Made by a program: the position numbers and the translations under genes | Assembly (NCBI GenBank): GCA_050246435.1 | Contig: JBFWWB010000160.1 | Location: 1 to 5,181, forward strand | Source of the DNA: JAKFWI01 sp050246435 | GTDB lineage: Bacteria; Pseudomonadota; Alphaproteobacteria; Caulobacterales; Aquidulcibacteraceae | Direction: 5' to 3' | Length of the DNA stretch: 5,181 nucleotides | Shown here: one piece after another, positions 1-5,132 of the stretch | Layout of the letters: every line of letters begins with the position of its first letter | Numbering within the stretch: position 1 is the stretch's first letter | The notes under the pieces: generated by a model | Databases searched by the model: none | What the model was told of the DNA's origin: nothing | The model's input: only the letters and a program-made list of their open reading frames with translations

Positions 1-1073
1 AGGTCGGCGACAACGGCGTGGTGGCGGTGCTGCGCAACGGCGAAGGACCAGTGCTGTTGTTGCGCACTGATATGGACGCCCTACCCGTCACTGAGAAGAC
101 CGGCTTGCCTTTCGCGTCCGCTGCGCCCGGCGTGATGCACGCCTGCGGGCATGACGTGCACATGGCGTCGTGGGTCGGCGCGGCGCGTCGGCTTTCCGCA
201 CTGAGGGCGCGTTGGAGCGGCACGCTGGTGATGATCGCGCAGCCGGCGGAGGAAACCGGGCAAGGCGCGCGCGCCATGCTGGACGACAAGCTCTACACGC
301 GGTTTCCCCGCCCCAATTATGCGATCGCCTTCCACGATTCCGCCGATCTTCCCGCCGGCGTGATCGGCTACAAGCCCGGCCCCATCGCGGCGAACGTCGA
401 TTCCGTCGACGTGGTGGTGCGCGGCATCGGCGGGCACGGCGCCTATCCGCAAACCACGCGCGATCCCATCGTGCTCGCCGCGCGCATCGTGACCAGCCTG
501 CAAACATTGGTTAGCCGAGAACTCGATCCGCTGGACAGCGCCGTCGTCACCGTCGGTTCGTTCCAAGCCGGCACGAAGCACAACATCATCCCCGACGAAG
601 CAAAGCTGCAGCTCACGATCCGCAGCTTCACGCCGGAAATCCGTGAGAAGCTGCTCGACGGCGTGCGCCGCATCGCGCGCGGCGAAGCGATCGCCGCCGG
701 CGTGCCGGAGGACCGCATGCCCGAAGTGACGGTGAAGGACGAGTTCACCCCGGTAGTGGTCAACGCGGATGCGCTGACGCAAGCGAGTGCGGCCGCCTTC
801 CGCGCCTATTTCGGCGAAGCGCGCGTGCGCGAAATCCGGCCGATGATGGGCGGGGAGGATTTCGGCCGCTATCGGCTCGACGGGAAAGACATCCAGTCCA
901 TGCTGTTCCGCGTCGGCGGCGTATCGGAAGCGAATTGGCGCGCAGCGGGCGGCGACGCTTCGAAGCTGCCCTCGCTGCACTCGCCGCTCTGGGCGCCGGA
1001 TGCGGAAAACACCATCCCCGCCGCGGTGGCCGCGCTCACCGTGGCGGCGCTGGGCGTGTTGGAGAAGAAATGA
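1..1073 (+). CDS. M20D family metallo-amidohydrolase, 5'-truncated by the window edge
   Basis: Hydrolase of the M20D (hippurate hydrolase / N-acyl-amino-acid amidohydrolase / IAA-amino acid hydrolase) group, which cleaves amide bonds of N-acylated amino acids with a two-metal centre. The reading frame is open from base 3 (VGDNG then VVAVLRNG), so the true start lies upstream and the GTG at 18 is not the start. About 70-90 N-terminal residues are probably missing compared with usual family lengths near 400-440. Counting from codon 18, the metal-site motif HACGHD is at 41-46 (ligands C43 and H45), preceded by RTDMDALP at 16-23. The catalytic/metal glutamates are E78-E79 (PAEETGQGA), with H106 (FHD) and the C-terminal ligand H321 (LHSPLW) also present. 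The dimerisation/lid segment GGHGAYP is at 138-144, and MMGGEDF at 276-282 is typical. All visible active-site residues are intact. The substrate cannot be told from sequence. An export signal, common in this group, could lie upstream and cannot be judged. The stop overlaps the next gene's start (ATGA). Confidence 0.93.
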   Translation, partial: VGDNGVVAVLRNGEGPVLLLRTDMDALPVTEKTGLPFASAAPGVMHACGHDVHMASWVGAARRLSALRARWSGTLVMIAQPAEETGQGARAMLDDKLYTRFPRPNYAIAFHDSADLPAGVIGYKPGPIAANVDSVDVVVRGIGGHGAYPQTTRDPIVLAARIVTSLQTLVSRELDPLDSAVVTVGSFQAGTKHNIIPDEAKLQLTIRSFTPEIREKLLDGVRRIARGEAIAAGVPEDRMPEVTVKDEFTPVVVNADALTQASAAAFRAYFGEARVREIRPMMGGEDFGRYRLDGKDIQSMLFRVGGVSEANWRAAGGDASKLPSLHSPLWAPDAENTIPAAVAALTVAALGVLEKK

Positions 1074-1681
1074 GCGACGCCGCCCGCGCATCCGCCCCCT
1101 CAACGGCGCGCAATCGCGAGCCGATACTGGCAGTGTTGCGCGCGCATCTGCCCACCAGGGGGCGGGTCCTGGAGATCGCCTCGGGCGCCGGCGAGCATGC
1201 GGTCTATTTCGCAGCCGCGATGCCAGGTCTGGCATGGCAACCGAGCGATCCTGACGAGGCCGCGCGCGCCAGCATCGCGGCGTGGATCGCGCATGAGGGC
1301 TCAGCGAATGTCGCAGCGCCGCTGGCGATCGACGTGACCGCCCCGGACTGGCGCGTGGATGGGCCGTTCGATGCGCTCGTCGCCATCAACATGATCCATA
1401 TCGCGCCGTGGGCAGCGACGGAGGGATTAATGGCCGGCGCCGCGCGCGTACTCGCACCCGGCAGCGGCGTGCTGTTCCTATATGGCCCGTTCATCGTGGA
1501 CGGCCTCCAGGCAGCGCCTTCGAACGAGGCGTTCGACGCGTCCTTGCGTGCGCGCAATCCAGAATGGGGCGTGCGCAATCTAAACGACGTCAAGCTCGAA
1601 GCGGCAAAGCATGGCTTGGCGCTGCGCACTGTCGCGGAAATGCCGGCGAATAATCTCGCCGTGATCTTCTCTAAAACCTAG
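1070..1681 (+). CDS. DUF938 family class I SAM-dependent methyltransferase
   Basis: Predicted cytosolic methyltransferase of the DUF938 (PF06080) family, related to eukaryotic METTL26; the substrate is not known to me. The 203-residue length fits the family. The SAM-binding motif I is LEIASGAGEHA at 34-44, followed by WQPSD at 56-60 with the acidic residue expected at the end of strand beta-2. Family signatures follow in order: INMIHIAPW at 106-114, FLYGPF at 136-141, SNEAFDASLRARNPEWGVRN at 151-170 and MPANNLAVIF at 191-200. I chose the ATG at 1070 because a GGAG (1061-1064) sits five bases upstream and the protein then begins just before the conserved NREPIL segment. The open frame extends further upstream, but only across the end of the amidohydrolase gene. 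The start overlaps that gene's TGA by four bases, which suggests translational coupling in one mRNA. The stop TAG overlaps the stop of the convergent DAHP synthase gene. Confidence 0.93.
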   Translation: MSDAARASAPSTARNREPILAVLRAHLPTRGRVLEIASGAGEHAVYFAAAMPGLAWQPSDPDEAARASIAAWIAHEGSANVAAPLAIDVTAPDWRVDGPFDALVAINMIHIAPWAATEGLMAGAARVLAPGSGVLFLYGPFIVDGLQAAPSNEAFDASLRARNPEWGVRNLNDVKLEAAKHGLALRTVAEMPANNLAVIFSKT

Positions 1682-3072
1682 CCCGCCGCAGCTTTGCGCG
1701 CTTCGGCGCGCACGCCGTCGAGATGTTCGGCCACCAGGAAAGCCAGCTCCAGCGCCTGCTCTCCGTTCAAGCGCGGGTCGCACGTCGTGTCGTAGCGCTC
1801 GCTCAGGCCTTCCATCGTGATCGCCGCCCCGCCGCCGATGCATTCGGTGACGTTCTGGCCGGTCATCTCGATATGCACGCCGCCGGGATGGGCGCCTTCT
1901 GCGGGCAGCGCCTGCATGAAGGTGCGCACTTCGGCGAGCACGCGATCGAACGGGCGGGTCTTGAGGCCGGAGGATGTCTTGATCGTGTTGCCGTGCATCG
2001 GATCGCAGGACCAGACGACGCTGCGCCCTTCCCGTTCCACCGCGCGCACCAGCTTCGGCAAGCCCGCCTCGGCCTTATCGGAACCGAAGCGCGTGATGAG
2101 CGTCAGCCGGCCCGGCTCGTTTTCCGGGTTAAGCGCATCGACGAGGCGGAGCAGATCGTCCACCTCCAGGCTCGGCCCGCATTTCATGCCGATGGGATTC
2201 TTCACGCCCTTGCAGAATTCGACGTGCGCGCCATCGAGCTGGCGGGTGCGGTCGCCGATCCAGAGGAAATGCGCGCTGGTATCGAAATGCTCGCCGGTGG
2301 GCGAGGTGGAATCCACGCGCGTCATCGCTTCTTCGTAGCCGAGCAGCAGCGCCTCGTGGCTGGTGTAGAAATCGACCTGGCGCATCGCCGGGGCGGTCTC
2401 CGGCGTGATGCCGCACGCCTCCATGAAGCGCACCGCCTCGTCGATCCGGTTGGCGAGTTCCTGATAGCGCGCGCCGATCTGACCCTTGCGGGTGAAATCG
2501 AGCATCCAGGAGCGCACGCGGTGCAGATCGGCATAGCCGCCATCCGACAAGGCGCGGATGAAGTTGAGCGTGGACGCCGATTGCGCATAGGCCTGGATCA
2601 GCCGCTGCGGATCGGGCGTGCGCTCGGCCAGGGTGAAATCCTGGCCGTTGATGTTGTCGCCGCGATAGGAGGGCAGCGTCACCCCGTCGACCGTTTCGGT
2701 GGGCTCGCTTCGCGGCTTGGCGAATTGGCCGGCGATGCGCCCCAGCTTCACGACGCCCTTGCCGCCGGCGAAGGTGAGCACCACCGCCATCTGCATGAGC
2801 ACGCGGAAGGTGTCGCGGATCTTGTTGGTGTCGAATTCCTTGAAGCTCTCGGCGCAATCCCCGCCCTGCAGCAGGAAGGCGCGGCCGGCCGCCACCTCGG
2901 CCAGCTTGGATTTGAGGATGCGCACTTCGCCGGCCGAAACCAGCGGGGGAAAGGCGCGCAAGGTCTGCTCGGCGCGGGCGAGCGCGCCGGCGTCGGGGTA
3001 ATCGGTCGGGATGTGCTTGGCCGGGCGTTCCCGCCAGGAATCGGGTTTCCAGGCCTTCGTCTTCGTCTGCAT
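1678..3072 (-). CDS. aroG: Class II 3-deoxy-7-phosphoheptulonate (DAHP) synthase
   Basis: Condenses phosphoenolpyruvate with erythrose 4-phosphate to DAHP, the first step of the shikimate pathway to aromatic amino acids, in the cytosol. The 464 residues fit the long class II (plant / Mycobacterium AroG-like) form. Metal ligands by comparison with the M. tuberculosis enzyme are C73 (LLQGGDCAESF), H360 (SCDPMHGNT), E402 (HIEMTGQNVTEC) and D432 (TTCDPRLN). Substrate-binding segments include GRIAGQFAKPRSEP at 111-124 (R112), TSHEALLLGYE at 237-247, WIGDRTRQLDGAHVEF at 271-286, GMKCGPS at 295-301 (K297) and LITRFGSDK at 325-333 (R328). The region around 153-192 that is absent from short PhzC-like forms is present. 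The ATG at 3072 is the first codon before the conserved WxPxSWR opening, and no Shine-Dalgarno sequence precedes it; see the promoter entry. Feedback control by aromatic amino acids is common in the family but cannot be read here. The symbol aroG follows mycobacterial naming; other names are used for class II enzymes. Confidence 0.96.
   Translation of the reverse strand: MQTKTKAWKPDSWRERPAKHIPTDYPDAGALARAEQTLRAFPPLVSAGEVRILKSKLAEVAAGRAFLLQGGDCAESFKEFDTNKIRDTFRVLMQMAVVLTFAGGKGVVKLGRIAGQFAKPRSEPTETVDGVTLPSYRGDNINGQDFTLAERTPDPQRLIQAYAQSASTLNFIRALSDGGYADLHRVRSWMLDFTRKGQIGARYQELANRIDEAVRFMEACGITPETAPAMRQVDFYTSHEALLLGYEEAMTRVDSTSPTGEHFDTSAHFLWIGDRTRQLDGAHVEFCKGVKNPIGMKCGPSLEVDDLLRLVDALNPENEPGRLTLITRFGSDKAEAGLPKLVRAVEREGRSVVWSCDPMHGNTIKTSSGLKTRPFDRVLAEVRTFMQALPAEGAHPGGVHIEMTGQNVTECIGGGAAITMEGLSERYDTTCDPRLNGEQALELAFLVAEHLDGVRAEARKAAAG
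1695..1712 (+). terminator. Stem-loop with UUCG tetraloop at the convergent gene ends (possible terminator)
   Basis: A perfect 7-bp stem, TGCGCGC (1695-1701) with GCGCGCA (1706-1712), closes a TTCG loop. In + strand RNA this is a C(UUCG)G tetraloop, a very stable hairpin type. It begins 14 bases after the stop of the DUF938 gene and lies inside the last codons of the DAHP synthase gene on the other strand, where the loop reads CGAA. No U-run follows on the + strand, so it is not a classical intrinsic terminator. It may instead mark or protect the mRNA 3' end. The structure is seen directly; the role is inferred. Confidence 0.35.
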
Positions 3073-3079
3073 GCGCGAC

Positions 3080-3087
3080 CATATAGC
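3080..3087 (-). promoter_or_regulatory. Candidate -10 element for a leaderless DAHP synthase transcript
   Basis: On the minus strand this reads GCTATATG, matching seven of eight positions of the Caulobacter-type housekeeping -10 consensus GCTANAWC. Only seven bases separate it from the ATG at 3072, so transcription would start at or within about three bases of the A of the start codon. That agrees with the lack of any Shine-Dalgarno sequence there. A -35 match is poor: CTGTCCG, four of seven positions against TTGACGS, at slightly long spacing. The -10 motif and its position are seen; the promoter activity and leaderless start are inferred. Confidence 0.5.
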
Positions 3088-3124
3088 GATTTTCCGGGCC
3101 CGCGGACAGGGCCGCGCGCGCCCC

Positions 3125-3140
3125 TTACCGCCGCCTTAAC
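3125..3140 (+). promoter_or_regulatory. CtrA-like binding motif upstream of the receiver gene
   Basis: TTAC, seven bases (CGCCGCC), then TTAAC matches the alphaproteobacterial cell-cycle regulator CtrA consensus TTAA-N7-TTAAC at eight of nine specified positions. It lies 40 bases before the ATG of the receiver gene, about where a -35 region would fall for a transcript starting near 3160-3170. It stands out because the surroundings are very GC-rich. I see no convincing -10 downstream, and a single motif match is not proof of binding. Confidence 0.3.
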
Positions 3141-3165
3141 GAAAGGGCGCCATGCTGGGCCGTTC

Positions 3166-3171
3166 GAGGGG
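3166..3171 (+). promoter_or_regulatory. Shine-Dalgarno site of the receiver gene
   Basis: GAGGGG ends eight bases before the ATG at 3180. It fixes that codon as the start over the ATG at 3152, which is in another frame. It contrasts with the divergent DAHP synthase gene, which has no such site. Confidence 0.7.
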
Positions 3172-3179
3172 ATGGGCTC

Positions 3180-3545
3180 ATGCGCGTGCTGCTGGCGGAA
3201 GACAATCAGGACAATCGCGAAATGCTGGCGCGGCGGCTGGCGCGGCGCGGCTTCATCGTCGACGTGGCCGAGGACGGCGCGCTGGCAGTTGCCGCCGCCA
3301 ACAACAACAAGCCCGACGTGGTGCTGCTCGATCTCGCCATGCCGGTGATGTCCGGCCTGGAGGCGGCCCGCGCGCTACGCGCCGCGCCGGAGACGGCCGA
3401 CGTGAAGATCATCGCGCTAACCGCGCAAAGCCCGAGCGAGGCGCGCCAGTCGTGCCTGGAGGCCGGCTGCGACGCTTTCGCCGCCAAGCCGGTGGATTTC
3501 CAAGCGCTACTCGAAACGATCGAAGCGTTGATGGGCGAGCGTTAG
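3180..3545 (+). CDS. Stand-alone CheY-like response regulator receiver protein
   Basis: Single receiver (REC) domain of 121 residues with no output domain, so it probably acts by protein-protein contact or as a phosphorelay intermediate in the cytosol. All receiver residues are present: acidic pocket E7-D8 (LLAEDN), phospho-acceptor D51 (LLDLAMPVMSG), switch T81 (ALTAQ), aromatic switch F100 and conserved K103 (AAKPVD). It belongs to the same general class as DivK and the receivers of hybrid kinases, but I cannot assign orthology to DivK or CpdR. No kinase, phosphotransferase or chemotaxis gene lies beside it, so the partner is encoded elsewhere. The start is supported by GAGGGG eight bases upstream. 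Two small internal repeats are visible: an LARR-LARR duplication at residues 16-23 and codon runs (GCC)3(AAC)3 at residues 38-43. A REP-like palindrome begins two bases after the stop. Confidence 0.93.
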   Translation: MRVLLAEDNQDNREMLARRLARRGFIVDVAEDGALAVAAANNNKPDVVLLDLAMPVMSGLEAARALRAAPETADVKIIALTAQSPSEARQSCLEAGCDAFAAKPVDFQALLETIEALMGER

Positions 3546-3546
3546 G

Positions 3547-3577
3547 GCTCGGCCCCAGCGGAGGCTGGGGCCCAGAA
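3547..3577 (-). repeat. REP-like palindromic unit, copy 1 (inverted relative to copy 2)
   Basis: The core is a perfect 9-bp stem, GGCCCCAGC (3551-3559) and GCTGGGGCC (3564-3572), around the loop GGAG. Read on the minus strand, the 31-base unit, including flanks TTCT on one side and GAGC on the other, matches copy 2 at 3613-3643 at 25 of 31 positions. It starts two bases after the receiver gene stop, so it may also shape or protect that mRNA's 3' end. No U-run follows. Confidence 0.7.
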
Positions 3578-3612
3578 CCACGCCGGGCGATCCAATGTGC
3601 CTGCGTCAGCGT

Positions 3613-3643
3613 TTCTCGGTCCCAACCTTCGTTGGGACCGAGC
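3613..3643 (+). repeat. REP-like palindromic unit, copy 2
   Basis: A perfect 12-bp stem, CTCGGTCCCAAC (3615-3626) and GTTGGGACCGAG (3631-3642), closes the loop CTTC. Within the 9-bp core shared with copy 1, two base pairs differ between the copies and both are changed on both arms (C-G to T-A and G-C to A-T), so pairing is kept. The two copies face opposite ways, about 35 bases apart, as in REP pairs (BIMEs). Confidence 0.75.
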
Positions 3644-3671
3644 GGCCCGCCTTGAACTCTACGTTCCCTGG

Positions 3672-3703
3672 ATTCCGGGCCTGCGCTTCGCTTCGCCCGG
3701 AAT
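3672..3703. repeat. Second, unrelated REP-like palindrome
   Basis: ATTCCGGGC (3672-3680) pairs perfectly with GCCCGGAAT (3695-3703) across a 14-base loop. The loop holds two tandem GCTTC copies (3685-3694) and a possible small internal GCG/CGC stem. The ATTCCGGGC...GCCCGGAATGACG style of palindrome is, from general knowledge, a frequent intergenic repeat in alphaproteobacteria. It lies 25 bases beyond the 3' end of the DUF445 gene and could serve as a two-way transcript end. The structure is seen; the family assignment is from memory. Confidence 0.7.
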
Positions 3704-3728
3704 GACGCAAGCGTGCGGCTCGCCATGT

Positions 3729-4985
3729 CTAGCGGAACACCAGCGCTTCGATCGTGTGCAGGCCGACGCCGGCGAGTCCGCCGATCAGGGTGCCGCTGAT
3801 GCGAATGTATTGCAGATCGGCCCCGACGCCGGCCTCGATCCGTGCGATCACCGTGCGCGCGTCCCAGGAGCCGATGGTTTCGGCGACGAAGCGGGTGACG
3901 TCCTCGCCGCGATCCTTCGCCAGTCGCATCGCCCACAGCCGCAACCGCTCGTTCAGCGCGTCGCGCAATTCGTCATCGGCGCGGATGCGGTGGGCGAAGC
4001 TCAGCACTGCGCTTTCCAGCGCCTGCGCCAGCCCGCCTTCGGCGAGGCTGCCGGCGCCGGTTTTCAGATCGCGCTTCACCGCCTGCCACAGCGCGCCGGC
4101 GAAAGCCTGGATTTCCGGGTGCTCCAGGATGCGGGCTTTCAGCTCGTCGACTTCGGCGCGCAGCTCCGGCGCGGCGCGCAGGTCGGTGGCCAACTTCAGC
4201 AGCGCGCCATCGAAACGCTGACGCATGTCGCTCAGCGGATCCGTCGCCATGTCGCGGATGGCGCTGCGCGCCGCCCCGATCAGCGCATTGGCGGCCTTCT
4301 TGTCGAGCAGCAGGATGCGTCCGAGGAAGCCGGCGCGATCGCGGATGCGGGCGCGGATGTCGCCCTCGCTCTCGCTCAGCAGCGCATCGGCCGCGCGCAG
4401 CAGATGATCCATCAGTCCCTGGTGGCGGTGGCGGGAGACGACAAAATCGATCAGGTCAGCCGCCATCGTCGCGATATCGGCTTCGCGCAGGCGGGCGGCG
4501 GCGAACGCCTTGAGCGCCTGCTCCACGGGACTGTCGTCCACCAGGTCGAGCGCGCGGGGCAGCGCGTCGGCGGCGTTGCGGGCCAGCAGCGCGGCGCGAC
4601 CCGGCTGGGCGGCCCACGCGGCCGCCTCACCCAGCACGTCGATCTTCGCCAACCGCGCGCCGACGAGTTCAGGGCTGAGGAAATTGCTTTCGAGGAACCG
4701 GCCCAGCCCCGCCCCAATGCGCTCCTTGCTGCGCGGGATGATCGCGGTGTGCGGGATCGGCAAGCCCAGCGGGCGGCGGAACAGCGCGGTGACCGCGAAC
4801 CAATCGGCCAGCGCGCCGATGGTGGCGGCTTCCGCGAAGGCGCGGATATAGCCGATCCACACCGCGTGCGCCTCAAAGGCCCGCGCCGCCAGGAACACGA
4901 TCACCATCAACACCAAGAGCCCGGTGGCGAGCGCGCGCATGAATGCGAGCGAGCCGGCGGCGGGGGGAGCGTCGATGGAGCGCAT
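3729..4985 (-). CDS. DUF445 (YjiN-like) membrane-anchored protein
   Basis: Member of the DUF445 family, to which E. coli YjiN belongs; the biochemical role is not established to my knowledge. The 418 residues match the usual length of about 420. One hydrophobic segment lies near the N-terminus (about 18-37) and a shorter one near the C-terminus (about 396-415, ISGTLIGGLAGVGLHTIEA), with a long, mostly helical and charged region between them. That suggests inner-membrane anchoring at both ends. Family signatures are GALADWFAVTALFRRPLG at 57-74 followed by LPIPHTAIIP at 75-84, RIGAGLGRFLESNFLSPE at 89-106, and VGADLQYIRISGTLIGGL at 387-404. I chose the ATG at 4985 because AGAAGG lies three bases before it, a somewhat short spacing. 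The in-frame ATG at 4940 (residue 16) has no such site. The gene stands alone: convergent with the receiver gene across the palindrome cluster, and divergent from the partial gene at the right edge. Confidence 0.92.
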   Translation of the reverse strand: MRSIDAPPAAGSLAFMRALATGLLVLMVIVFLAARAFEAHAVWIGYIRAFAEAATIGALADWFAVTALFRRPLGLPIPHTAIIPRSKERIGAGLGRFLESNFLSPELVGARLAKIDVLGEAAAWAAQPGRAALLARNAADALPRALDLVDDSPVEQALKAFAAARLREADIATMAADLIDFVVSRHRHQGLMDHLLRAADALLSESEGDIRARIRDRAGFLGRILLLDKKAANALIGAARSAIRDMATDPLSDMRQRFDGALLKLATDLRAAPELRAEVDELKARILEHPEIQAFAGALWQAVKRDLKTGAGSLAEGGLAQALESAVLSFAHRIRADDELRDALNERLRLWAMRLAKDRGEDVTRFVAETIGSWDARTVIARIEAGVGADLQYIRISGTLIGGLAGVGLHTIEALVFR

Positions 4986-5007
4986 GGGCCTTCTTAGAGC
5001 CCTTCCA

Positions 5008-5024
5008 GCGGTTCGCGAAACCGC
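5008..5024. repeat. 17-base palindrome, first of an abutting pair
   Basis: GCGGTT (5008-5013), loop CGCGA, AACCGC (5019-5024). It lies 23 bases upstream of the DUF445 start, in the divergent intergenic region. It could be an operator or a 5'-leader hairpin of the DUF445 mRNA. The role is unknown. Confidence 0.4.
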
Positions 5025-5041
5025 CGCCCAAAAAATGGGCG
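5025..5041. repeat. 17-base palindrome with an A5 loop, second of an abutting pair
   Basis: CGCCCA (5025-5030), loop AAAAA, TGGGCG (5036-5041). It has the same 6-5-6 geometry as its neighbour and touches it with no gap. A T5 run follows at 5048-5052, too far away to make a convincing intrinsic terminator on the + strand. Confidence 0.4.
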
Positions 5042-5132
5042 CCTCACTTTTTCGAATGAGCCAGCGCCGCGGCGCGCTTCGGGTTTAAGCTCGGGCGCCG
5101 TCATCTGCGTTGAGGCAGTCTCGTGGTCATTC

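Noticed and set aside
935..1069. 45-residue N-terminal extension of the DUF938 protein from the ATG at 935
   Set aside because: It would overlap the amidohydrolase C-terminus, including its H321 metal-ligand region, is arginine- and glycine-rich, and is not part of the family; the ATG at 1070 has a Shine-Dalgarno.
81..1235. Long open frame on the minus strand (384 codons) opposite the amidohydrolase and methyltransferase
   Set aside because: Antisense to intact catalytic motifs of two real genes; arginine- and histidine-rich with no recognisable motif.
1723..3348. Long open frame on the + strand (541 codons) opposite the DAHP synthase and running into the receiver gene
   Set aside because: It is antisense to a clearly recognised enzyme, has no family motifs, is rich in H/R/G/A as expected from a GC-rich shadow frame, and crosses the divergent promoter region and the receiver start.
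3547..3703. Three hairpins in a row as a possible CRISPR array or small RNA gene
   Set aside because: The units are not direct repeats with equal spacers, copies 1 and 2 are inverted, the third is unrelated, and no promoter or U-tract terminator is visible.
3602..3709. TGCGTCA (3602-3608) and TGACGCA (3703-3709) as terminal inverted repeats of a small mobile element
   Set aside because: Only seven bases long, not at the outer ends of the palindrome cluster, with no target duplication seen; chance is an adequate explanation.
4940..4985. Alternative DUF445 start at the ATG at 4940
   Set aside because: No Shine-Dalgarno precedes it, whereas AGAAGG lies before the ATG at 4985; both starts keep the first membrane segment, so this is not fully excluded.
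3597..4997. Long open frame on the + strand (466 codons) opposite DUF445
   Set aside because: It is a shadow of the well-matched DUF445 gene, begins inside the palindrome cluster, and its Q/R/G/A-rich composition shows no domain.
5064..5075. Perfect 12-base palindrome GCGCCGCGGCGC
   Set aside because: Made only of G and C in a very GC-rich stretch and without spacer or flanking symmetry, so it is unremarkable here.
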